DNA of 7,350 nucleotides, from positions 1 to 7,350 of the forward strand of contig CANGHQ010000083.1 of the NCBI GenBank assembly GCA_947453585.1, read 5' to 3'. Shown here one piece after another: positions 1-6,319 of this stretch; the stretch's first letter is position 1; the number at the start of each line of letters is the position of its first letter. The notes below the pieces were generated by a model. That model did no database searches and was not told where the DNA came from. It saw only the letters and a list, made by a program, of their open reading frames with translations. The position numbers and the translations under genes are program-made. The stretch is from Burkholderiales bacterium (GTDB lineage: Bacteria; Pseudomonadota; Gammaproteobacteria; Burkholderiales; Burkholderiaceae_C).

Positions 1-381
1 CATGCCGCCCTGGGCCAAGCGGCGCATGGCTGGCAGCAGCAAGTCCATGTCGCCATCCTTGGACAAATAGCCTCGCGCCCCGGCGCGAATGGCGCGCACC
101 GCGTATTGCTCTTCATGGTGCATGCTAAATATCAGCACCGGCAGGCGGGGCCGCTCGGCCTTGATCAGCTTGATCAGCTCCAGCCCGTTGCGCCCGGGCA
201 TCGAAATATCCAGCACCACCACCGCCCAGTCACGCTGGCGCACCATTTCCAGCGCGGTATTGCCGTTGCTGGCTTCGCCTGCGACCACAAAATCAGTGGT
301 GTCGGCCAAAATATTTTTCAGGCCGTTGCGGATGATGGCGTGGTCGTCGGCCAGCAGCACTTGCCATTTTGGGTTGCTCAT
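1..381 (-). CDS. NarL/FixJ-type response regulator, receiver domain (C-terminus cut by window edge)
   Basis: Reading from the ATG at 381-379 gives 127 residues that form a complete-looking receiver domain. It has the acidic pair D12-D13 (VLLADDHAIIR), the phospho-acceptor D58 in VVVLDISMPGRNG, the switch residue S86 in VLIFSM, Y105 and the conserved K108 in GARGYLSKDG. These features match the NarL/FixJ/UhpA class, whose members normally continue into a LuxR-type DNA-binding helix-turn-helix. That half would lie beyond base 1, so the output domain is inferred and not seen. The start is well fixed: the ATG overlaps the kinase TGA in an ATGA tetranucleotide, and a full AGGAGG ribosome-binding site sits seven bases upstream. 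The expected role is to accept phosphate from the kinase encoded just upstream and then act as a transcription factor. The target genes cannot be read from this window. Confidence 0.93.
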   Translation of the reverse strand, partial: MSNPKWQVLLADDHAIIRNGLKNILADTTDFVVAGEASNGNTALEMVRQRDWAVVVLDISMPGRNGLELIKLIKAERPRLPVLIFSMHHEEQYAVRAIRAGARGYLSKDGDMDLLLPAMRRLAQGGM

Positions 382-2399
382 GCAAACGCCTCCTGCGCGA
401 TCAGGGCCAACGTCACTTCCACCGTGGTGCCGCCGCCTTCGCGGCGAAACACCCGCAAGTTCGCGCCCACAGCGCGCGCGCGCTCGCGCATGCTGACCAT
501 GCCAATGCCGCCCGGGTTGGTGGCCTCGGGCACGCCAACGCCGTTGTCCTCAATGCGCAACACCAGCGTGTCATTCACGCGTTCGAGCGTGACGCCTACC
601 GTGCTCGCCTTGGCGTGGCGCACCACGTTGGTCAACGATTCCTGCACGATGCGAAACAGCGCGGTGCTCAGCACTTCGCCTTGCACCAGACCGGGTTCGC
701 CCAGGCGCAAATCAACTTGCAGGCCGCTGTGCTTGGCCAGCTCGCGGGTTTGCCAGGCCACTGCGTCGGCAAAGCCCAGCTCGTCCAAAATGGCCGGACG
801 CAGTTCGGAGGACAAACGCCGCACCGAGCTGATGGCGCCGTTGAGCGTCTGGCGCATCGTGTCCAGGTGCTCCTGGTCCACGCCGCGCCCCTCTTTCATG
901 CGCGTGCCCAGCCACAGCAAATTGAGTTTGAGTCCGGTGAGCTGCTGGCCCAGATCGTCGTGCAGTTCGCGAGAAATGCGGGTGCGCTCGTCCTCGCGCA
1001 CGGTTTGCTGGTCCACGTACAAGGCCCGCAGCTGCGTGTTCATGAACTGCAGCTCGAGCTTGGCGCGGCGCTGCTCGGTGACGTCGCGCAGCACCGCCGT
1101 CATCTGCAGCTTGCCGCCGATTTCGGTCTTGGAAATGGACGACTCAATCGGAAATTCACTGCCGTCGCGCCGCTGGCCAAAAATCTCCAGTTGTCCGGCC
1201 ATGGCGCGCGGACTGTCCTCGGATTTTCCAAACGCCAGTGCCAGTGCGTCGTGGCGCAGGCGGGTGTGCGCGGGCATCAGCAGGGACAGCGGCTGGCCCA
1301 CGGCCTCGGCTTGCGAAAAACCAAACATGGCTTCAGCCGCCGGGTTGAACAGGCAAATCATCATCGTCTCGTCCACCGCCACGATGGCGTCCTTGACCGA
1401 TTCGACCGTGTGCAGGTAGCGGTTGTCCGCTTCGCTCAGGGCGGTAGCCAAAGCGGCTTCGCGCAGCAGCTTTTGGCTCAGAAAAACCGCCACGAACAAG
1501 GTAAACACGCACAGCATCAAGACCGACAGCAGGATGGGAACCGCAACTTCACGCCAGGACGCCAGGCTTTGCTCCTCATCGTCGCTCACACTCAGCAGCA
1601 CAGGAAAGGCCGACAGGCGCCCCAGCGCAAACACCACGCGCGCGCCGTCACCTCCGGCATGCACCAGGGTGCGAACGCTCTCGCCCGGTGTCGTCAAACG
1701 CTGGCGGCTCAGTTCCATGGCCTTGGCGCCCATGTCGTTTTCGCGGTGGGGCCAGCTCGCCAAAAGGCTCCCGTCCTCCAAATACAGCGCGATAGGACGA
1801 ACGAAGTCGAGCTTGGCGCGGTAATAAATCGCCTCAAAACCCGCCAAATCAATCTCGGCCACCACCACGCCGCGAAACTGCCCATCGGGCTCTTCTAGCG
1901 CGCGGGCCACGCGCAGGGTCCAGCGCCCGGTGCCTGGGTGGCGCAGCGGCCGGTCCAGCGCTACGCCCTTGGTGTGGCCGACGCCAAATGCCGTGAAATA
2001 AGGCGCCGTTCGCGCCGCGCCGGTGTCGGCATCCGGCGGGCGGGACGCATTGACCACCTGACCCTGGGCGTTTAGCAAAAACAAGGAGTTGATCTGGGTG
2101 TGGCCCGCCGTGCGCGTGGCCAGCAGCAAACGGGTCAAATCACTGTCGAGTGGAATCTGGCTGCCGTAGCTTGACGCCATGCGCTCTTGCACGCCTTGCA
2201 GCACTTGGTCTACGGCGTCGAGCTGTTGCTGGCTCTGGTCTATCAGCATTTCGGCCAGGCTGACGGTTTCCAGTTGCGCGTGCTTGAGCTCTTGCGCGCG
2301 CAGGCTCCACAGCAGCAAGCCGGTGGTCAGCAGCACTGCCGCAATGGTCAGCGCGGCCAGCATGCCCACGGCCTGGTAAGGCCGAACTAAAAAACGCAT
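378..2399 (-). CDS. Membrane sensor histidine kinase: Cache-like sensor, PAS, HisKA_3, HATPase_c
   Basis: From the ATG at 2399 the protein has 673 residues. Hydrophobic segment 1 is at about 10-33 and segment 2 at about 286-308. They enclose about 250 residues that resemble a Cache/PDC extracytoplasmic sensor (FLLNAQGQVVNASR near 107-120, IALYLEDGSLLASWP near 203-217). A PAS domain follows at about 325-442 and ends in RDVTEQRR. The kinase core has the phospho-acceptor H480 in RELHDDLGQQLTGL, the N-box IVQESLTNVVRHA (N591), the G1 box EDNGVGV (618-622) and the G2 box GGIGMVSMRERA. This is the NarX/DegS/UhpB-like HisKA_3 class. It would autophosphorylate and pass phosphate to the regulator encoded four bases in overlap downstream. 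The ligand is unknown. The start is uncertain: an in-frame TTG at 2456 would add 19 residues (MPDASRHVW...). I prefer 2399 because it is an ATG and begins a typical short basic N-terminus before the first membrane segment, although its ribosome-binding site is weak. Confidence 0.93.
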   Translation of the reverse strand: MRFLVRPYQAVGMLAALTIAAVLLTTGLLLWSLRAQELKHAQLETVSLAEMLIDQSQQQLDAVDQVLQGVQERMASSYGSQIPLDSDLTRLLLATRTAGHTQINSLFLLNAQGQVVNASRPPDADTGAARTAPYFTAFGVGHTKGVALDRPLRHPGTGRWTLRVARALEEPDGQFRGVVVAEIDLAGFEAIYYRAKLDFVRPIALYLEDGSLLASWPHRENDMGAKAMELSRQRLTTPGESVRTLVHAGGDGARVVFALGRLSAFPVLLSVSDDEEQSLASWREVAVPILLSVLMLCVFTLFVAVFLSQKLLREAALATALSEADNRYLHTVESVKDAIVAVDETMMICLFNPAAEAMFGFSQAEAVGQPLSLLMPAHTRLRHDALALAFGKSEDSPRAMAGQLEIFGQRRDGSEFPIESSISKTEIGGKLQMTAVLRDVTEQRRAKLELQFMNTQLRALYVDQQTVREDERTRISRELHDDLGQQLTGLKLNLLWLGTRMKEGRGVDQEHLDTMRQTLNGAISSVRRLSSELRPAILDELGFADAVAWQTRELAKHSGLQVDLRLGEPGLVQGEVLSTALFRIVQESLTNVVRHAKASTVGVTLERVNDTLVLRIEDNGVGVPEATNPGGIGMVSMRERARAVGANLRVFRREGGGTTVEVTLALIAQEAFA
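389..394 (-). promoter_or_regulatory. Consensus ribosome-binding site for the response regulator
   Basis: On the minus strand this reads AGGAGG, seven bases before the ATG at 381. It lies inside the last codons of the kinase gene. It is the only consensus Shine-Dalgarno site seen at any start in the window, so the regulator may be translated more efficiently than the kinase and not solely through coupling. Confidence 0.8.
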
Positions 2400-2509
2400 A
2401 AGGTGAAAATTCCAAGGGCAGTGGCCAGGCCAAACGTGGCGCGACGCATCTGGCAAGCGCGAACCCGACTAAAAGACCACTGTAGCAGAAGGGATTTTCA
2501 AGGGCCTGA
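2400..2509 (-). other. Intergenic gap between the transglutaminase-like gene and the kinase gene
   Basis: This 110-base gap is the longest non-coding stretch in the window. I see no stem followed by a T-run on the minus strand, so no intrinsic terminator is supported and read-through into the kinase is possible. A TTGAAA hexamer at 2501-2496 (minus strand) resembles a -35 box, but no good -10 box stands at 16-18 bases, so a promoter is not called. The gap also contains the near-palindrome TGGCCAGGCCA at 2422-2432. Confidence 0.5.
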
Positions 2510-2515
2510 TCAGGC
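2504..2515. repeat. Perfect 12-base palindrome over the transglutaminase stop codon
   Basis: GCCTGATCAGGC is its own reverse complement, and the TGA stop (2512-2510) lies inside it. With no loop and no following T-run it is a poor terminator. It could be a protein-binding site or chance. Confidence 0.4.
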
Positions 2516-3499
2516 GTCCACGGGCGCCACCGTCACCCGCACCTGCAAGGTGTGGTTGGCGCCGCCCTGCAACACGCCGCGCAGGGGCGACACGTCGGCA
2601 AAGTCGCGCCCCACCGCTAGGCGCACATAGTCCGGGCCCGGCGTACCCAGCCCAGCGCGGTTATTGGTCGGGTCGAGGTCGAGCCAGCCGCCGTGCGGCA
2701 GGCCCCGGTTGCCGCCCAGCTCGGGCAAATACACGGCCACCCAGGCGTGCGATGCGTCCGCGCCTGTCAGGCGCGGCTGGCCCGGGGGCGGCTCGGTCAG
2801 CATGTAGCCACTCACATAGCGGGCGGCCAAGCCCAGCGAACGCAAACAGGCCAAGAGCACATGGGCAAAGTCCTGGCACACGCCCCGGCGGTCGGCCAGC
2901 ACTTCGAGTGCCGGGGTGCTGATCTCGGTGCTGAGCGCCTCGTACACAAAGTCACGGTGGATGCGCTCCATCAACTCGCAGGCCGCTGCGGCCAAGGGCC
3001 GCCCGGCAGCAAAGCTAGGGGCGGCGTAGGCTGCAAACGCCGCATCCACCGGCGCATGGTGCGAGGCGTAGCTGAATTCGCTCACCGCGTCCCCGGCTTT
3101 GCCTGCGGCGTAGCAAAACAGGTCGCGCGCGGCCTCCCACGCCTGACCGGCGCGGCGGGCAAGCGCCAGCGTTTCAATGTCTGACCCTGCGTTGCCTGCT
3201 GCATCAGACGCGCGCGCCATGGCGTCCACCAAGTCGCCTTGCGGCCCGTGGGTGCGCACCTCGCTGTGGGCGCTCACTTCCATGCTTTGGTGAAAGGACG
3301 ACATGGCCCAGTAGCCGCGGTGGTTGCCAAAGGCGTCGAGCCGGGTGTCAAAGTCGGCGCACGGGGGGGCCACGTCAATGCGGTGGCTCAAAACACTTTG
3401 GTAGGGCGTGTCGGGCGGCTGCAAGTGCGCCATGTGCTGCGCCGTGTCCACGCCAGGGGCGTAGTCATAACGGGTTTCGTGGGTGATGCGCAGCAACAT
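2510..3499 (-). CDS. Transglutaminase-like cysteine protease-fold protein
   Basis: The 329-residue protein begins MLLRITHETRYDYAPGV, the characteristic N-terminal beta domain of bacterial transglutaminase-like proteins. The papain-like core follows. The likely catalytic triad is C208 in RRGVCQDFAHVLLACLRSLG, H251 in ASHAWVAVYLP and D277 in GWLDLDPTNN, all present in the usual order and spacing. No signal peptide is evident, so a cytoplasmic location is inferred. The family may act as a peptidase or as an amide-forming or amide-breaking transferase; the substrate is unknown. The gene follows the ATP-grasp/alpha-E gene with only one base between its ATG and the preceding TGA, which implies translational coupling and a shared pathway. 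I chose the ATG at 3499 over an in-frame TTG at 3541: the extra 14 residues overlap the upstream gene and precede the conserved first strand. No clear ribosome-binding site is present, consistent with coupling. Confidence 0.94.
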   Translation of the reverse strand: MLLRITHETRYDYAPGVDTAQHMAHLQPPDTPYQSVLSHRIDVAPPCADFDTRLDAFGNHRGYWAMSSFHQSMEVSAHSEVRTHGPQGDLVDAMARASDAAGNAGSDIETLALARRAGQAWEAARDLFCYAAGKAGDAVSEFSYASHHAPVDAAFAAYAAPSFAAGRPLAAAACELMERIHRDFVYEALSTEISTPALEVLADRRGVCQDFAHVLLACLRSLGLAARYVSGYMLTEPPPGQPRLTGADASHAWVAVYLPELGGNRGLPHGGWLDLDPTNNRAGLGTPGPDYVRLAVGRDFADVSPLRGVLQGGANHTLQVRVTVAPVDA

Positions 3500-3500
3500 G

Positions 3501-6272
3501 TCAGGCGCCCACGCTTTGCGACGACTCGCCACTGTGGGCAAAAAACAGGGTGTTCAGGCTGTCTGAGGTGGTGCGCGCAGCGTCGCGGCAGTCTTGCAGC
3601 AGCGCCAAAAGGGCCGGCGTGGTGTGCACGCCGTCTGGGCACAGGGCGCGCAAATCGGCACTGGCGAGTTGGGGCACGCGCTTAGCGAGCGCCTCGGTGC
3701 CGCCGTCAGCCAGACCACCCATGCGCGCCAAGCGCGCACGCAGCGTGTGCGCCACCCAGGCCAGGGCGCGGGGGTTGTCGGCGTTGGTCAGCAGCAACTC
3801 CAACAAGGCGCTCACGGTGCGCGACTGCTGGTACTGGGCGTGAAAGCTGATGGTGCTGTCAAACAGCGAGAGCACCGCGTCAAAACCAGCCTGCTCTTGC
3901 AGCGCACCGGCGCCCACCGCGCAGGCCAGTGCATGGGCCAAAAAGTCCAGGCGCTCAATGTGGCGGCCAATGGACAGCAGGCGCCAGCCATCGTCACGGG
4001 TCATGCGGTCGGTCTGCGCGCCGGTGAGTGCCGCCATGAGCTGGCTGGTGCGCACCAGCACGCGCTGCGCTTGCACCGGGTCGTGGCGGTCGGTCACGTC
4101 GGGATGCAGCAAGGTGTTTTGCGCTTGTTCGATCAGGCTCCAGTGCTCGGGCGAGAGCCGCTCACGCACGCACGAGGCGGCCAAAAACACGGCTTTCAGG
4201 TTAAAGCCCACGCCGGTGGTGTGCTGCGTGTCCCAAAGACCTGCTACCAGCGAACGCTCAAACACCCGGCGCGACTGCTGCGCTGCGGGCACGCCCGCCA
4301 CCACCAGGCCATGGACCACGGCGAGCTGGTTGAGCCAGGCGATCAGCGGGGCGCAGGTTTGGTCTTCGCTGCCCAGCACGTCGAGCGACAGCCGGGTGAG
4401 GCGCAAGATGTTTTCGCTGCGCTCGGTGTAACGGCCCATCCAAAACAGGTTTTCTGCCGCGCGGCTGGTCACGATGCGATGGCGCAGCGCGCCTGCAGCC
4501 AGCGTGGGCGTGAGCGACGGCGTGCCCTGCCAGGGCCGCAGGGGCGCGGTGGCATCAGGTGCGGGCGCGCTTGGGGTTTGGCTTTGAGTCTGGCCTGAAC
4601 CCTGGGTTTGGATCTGAGTTTGGCTTTGGCCCGGTCCAAGGTTCTGGCTTTGGCTTTGGCTTTGACTGCCCGCCGCCGCAGCGCCGCCAGACGCCCCCGA
4701 GCGTCCGGTCAGCACCCACACATCGGCGCTGCTGCCGCCGCGCTGCATGGACGCGATGCCTTCCTGCGTACCTAAGCGGGCCAGTCCGCCGGGCAGCACT
4801 GTCCAACCGCCTTGTGCGTTGGCCAGGGCAAACACCCGCAGAATCACCGGGCGCGCGCCAACCGACGGGGCTGCGGCGTCGGCCTGCCACACCGGCGTGT
4901 GCGAAATCGGCAAAAACGCCTGCAGCGTGTGCGCCGCACCGTCGCAAAAAATGCGGCCCGACCATTCGTCGCGCTCGCGCTGCGACAGCGTGCGCCCCAT
5001 GACCGGCTCAAAACTGTGGCGGCTCGAAAACGCCGGATAACTGGGTTTGATCACGCAGTCACCCATGCGCGGCAGCACCTGCTGCATGGCGCTGCGCTCG
5101 CCGCACCACCAGCTCGGAATGGCCGGCAGGCGCAGCTCTTCGCCCAGCACGGATTTGGCCAGCGCCGGCATAAAGCCCAAGAGCGCGCTCGACTCCAAAA
5201 AGCCCGAGCCCGGCGCATTGGCCAGCAGCACATTGCCCGCGCGCACCACTTGCAACAAGCCCGGCACGCCCAGGCTGGACTCGGCGCGCAGCTCCAGCGG
5301 GTCGAGCCAGGCGTCGTCCACGCGCTTGAGCAGGCCATGCACGCGCTGGAGGCCTTGCAGGGTTTTGAGGTACAGCTTTTGGTGGCGCACCAGCAGGTCG
5401 CCACCTTGCACCAGGGTTAGGCCCAGATAGCGCGCCAGATAGGCGTGCTCAAAATAGGTTTCGTTGTAGGGGCCGGGCGTGAGCAAGGCGATGTGCGCGT
5501 CCGCCCCGGCAGGCGAGCGCTGCTTGAGGCCGTCCACCAGGCCCCGGTAAGCGTCCGCTAAGCGCTGCACCGGCATGGTTTCAAACGCCTGGGGAAACTG
5601 GCGCGAGATCAGCAGCCGGTTTTCTAGCAAATAGCCCAGGCCCGAGGGTGCTTCGGTGCGCTGCGACAGCATCCACCAGCAGCCGTCCGGGCCGCGCGCC
5701 AGGTCAAACGCGGCGAGTGCCAAATGCTGGCCGCCCACGGGCGCCACGCCTTGCATGGCGTGCAAATAGCCGGGGTGGCCTTGCACCAGCGCAGTGGGCA
5801 GCATGCCGGTTTTGAGCAGGCGCTGCGGGCCGTAGGTGTCGGCCATGATGTGTTCGAGCAGGCGCATGCGCTGCAGCACGCCAGACTCGATTTGCTGCCA
5901 GCTCAGGGCGTCCACCATCAGCGGCAGCAGGTCGAGCGACCAGGGGCGCTGGGGCCGGTCGGCGTCGGCGTAGACGTTGTACGAGATGCCGTTGTCGCGC
6001 ACCTGGCGCGCGAGTTGCGCCACGCGCGGGTTCAGACCCACCAGGCCTTGGGGCCCGAGGTGCTGCACAAACTCCGACCAGGGGCCGCTCAGGGGCACAA
6101 AGTCGGGGTTCGTATCAGGCGCCTTAAGGTCCAGCCCGCCACGCAACTCGTCCCACACGCCGGGTGGCGCGGCCTGGGCCCGGCGCAGCAGCTCCAGGGT
6201 GCTCAGGTCCGGGGCGGCAGACGTAGCGCGTGCCGACCCCGGCTGGGGCGAGAAGGTTTTGTAGTTTTCCAC
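3501..6272 (-). CDS. Circularly permuted ATP-grasp domain fused to alpha-E (DUF403) domain protein
   Basis: The 923-residue protein has two modules. Residues about 60-525 are a circularly permuted ATP-grasp ligase (DUF404/DUF407 type): NGISYNVYADADRPQRPWSL at 94-113, LLTPGPYNETYFEHAYLARY at 263-282, SLGVPGLLQVVRAGNVLLAN at 333-352, WWCGE at 388-392, VIKP at 407-410, ILRVFALAN and VLPGGLARLG near 477-501, and GGSSADVWVLTG at 512-523. Residues about 596-915 are the all-helical alpha-E domain, starting SRAAENLFWMGRYTERSENI at 603-622. A Ser/Gln/Thr-rich linker joins them. ATP-grasp enzymes join a carboxylate to an amine using ATP; this family is predicted to make a peptide-like bond on an unknown substrate. 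The start is a GTG with no obvious ribosome-binding site. The nearest in-frame upstream stop is at 6284-6282, no ATG occurs before residue 119, and the gap to the upstream gene is 47 bases, so this start is likely but not certain. The next gene follows after one base. Confidence 0.94.
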   Translation of the reverse strand: MENYKTFSPQPGSARATSAAPDLSTLELLRRAQAAPPGVWDELRGGLDLKAPDTNPDFVPLSGPWSEFVQHLGPQGLVGLNPRVAQLARQVRDNGISYNVYADADRPQRPWSLDLLPLMVDALSWQQIESGVLQRMRLLEHIMADTYGPQRLLKTGMLPTALVQGHPGYLHAMQGVAPVGGQHLALAAFDLARGPDGCWWMLSQRTEAPSGLGYLLENRLLISRQFPQAFETMPVQRLADAYRGLVDGLKQRSPAGADAHIALLTPGPYNETYFEHAYLARYLGLTLVQGGDLLVRHQKLYLKTLQGLQRVHGLLKRVDDAWLDPLELRAESSLGVPGLLQVVRAGNVLLANAPGSGFLESSALLGFMPALAKSVLGEELRLPAIPSWWCGERSAMQQVLPRMGDCVIKPSYPAFSSRHSFEPVMGRTLSQRERDEWSGRIFCDGAAHTLQAFLPISHTPVWQADAAAPSVGARPVILRVFALANAQGGWTVLPGGLARLGTQEGIASMQRGGSSADVWVLTGRSGASGGAAAAGSQSQSQSQNLGPGQSQTQIQTQGSGQTQSQTPSAPAPDATAPLRPWQGTPSLTPTLAAGALRHRIVTSRAAENLFWMGRYTERSENILRLTRLSLDVLGSEDQTCAPLIAWLNQLAVVHGLVVAGVPAAQQSRRVFERSLVAGLWDTQHTTGVGFNLKAVFLAASCVRERLSPEHWSLIEQAQNTLLHPDVTDRHDPVQAQRVLVRTSQLMAALTGAQTDRMTRDDGWRLLSIGRHIERLDFLAHALACAVGAGALQEQAGFDAVLSLFDSTISFHAQYQQSRTVSALLELLLTNADNPRALAWVAHTLRARLARMGGLADGGTEALAKRVPQLASADLRALCPDGVHTTPALLALLQDCRDAARTTSDSLNTLFFAHSGESSQSVGA
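4575..4670 (-). repeat. Imperfect hexanucleotide repeat encoding a Ser/Gln/Thr linker
   Basis: This tract encodes residues 535-566 of the ATP-grasp/alpha-E protein, about 32 residues dominated by Ser, Gln, Thr and Gly. Its first part (4667-4644, minus strand) is an almost pure tandem array of a six-base Ser-Gln unit (AGCCAA, first Ser codon AGT): SQSQSQSQ. It then degrades into SQTQIQTQ and GQTQSQT. Unit length is a multiple of three, so gain or loss of units keeps the reading frame. It lies exactly between the two folded modules, and an Ala/Pro-rich stretch (567-577) follows. Confidence 0.85.
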
Positions 6273-6319
6273 TAGGCGGGATTATTGCGGGCTTTGGCCA
6301 GGCCGGGCTTTGCGCCCGC
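6273..6319 (-). other. Short intergenic gap with a post-stop hairpin
   Basis: The 47 bases between the amidoligase stop and the GTG of the ATP-grasp gene hold a stem at 6304-6308/6314-6318 (CGGGC and GCCCG, five-base loop). No T-run follows, so it is unlikely to terminate transcription. It may stabilise the upstream message end or be chance in GC-rich DNA. The gap also holds TGGCCAGGCC at 6295-6304 and two copies of AAAGCCCG. No promoter or ribosome-binding site is convincing. Confidence 0.45.

Noticed and set aside
161..179. Direct repeat TTGATCAGC in tandem within the response regulator
   Set aside because: It encodes a Leu-Ile-Lys repeat in a normal receiver helix (ELIKLIKAERP) that is common in this family, so it needs no special explanation.
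106..1898. Long plus-strand open frames opposite the kinase gene (106-1419 and 369-1898)
   Set aside because: They lie antisense to a kinase with complete, ordered domain motifs. Their translations are Arg/Ser/His/Gln-rich with no recognisable domain, as expected from the reverse strand of a GC-rich gene with strong third-position bias.
2473..2501. Possible sigma-70 promoter before the kinase gene
   Set aside because: TTGAAA is present, but the hexamers 16-18 bases downstream (TGGTCT, GGTCTT, GTCTTT) do not resemble a -10 box.
4555..4965. Minus-strand frame of 136 residues inside the ATP-grasp/alpha-E gene, ending in Pro/Asn/Lys-rich repeats
   Set aside because: It is an alternative-frame reading of the same strand; its repeat-like tail is just the hexanucleotide linker DNA in another frame.
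3594..5420. Plus-strand open frames opposite the ATP-grasp/alpha-E gene (3594-4598, 4812-5420)
   Set aside because: They are shadows of a strongly supported minus-strand gene. Their products are compositionally odd and without motifs, and no ribosome-binding context stands out.
5724..6275. Plus-strand open frame of 183 residues opposite the start of the ATP-grasp gene
   Set aside because: It is entirely antisense to conserved family motifs such as the NGISYNVY segment, and its Gly/His/Gln/Arg-rich translation shows no domain.
6304..6318. Hairpin after the DUF2126 stop as an intrinsic terminator
   Set aside because: The stem is five base pairs and no T-run follows on the minus strand; the next gene begins within 47 bases and belongs to the same functional set.
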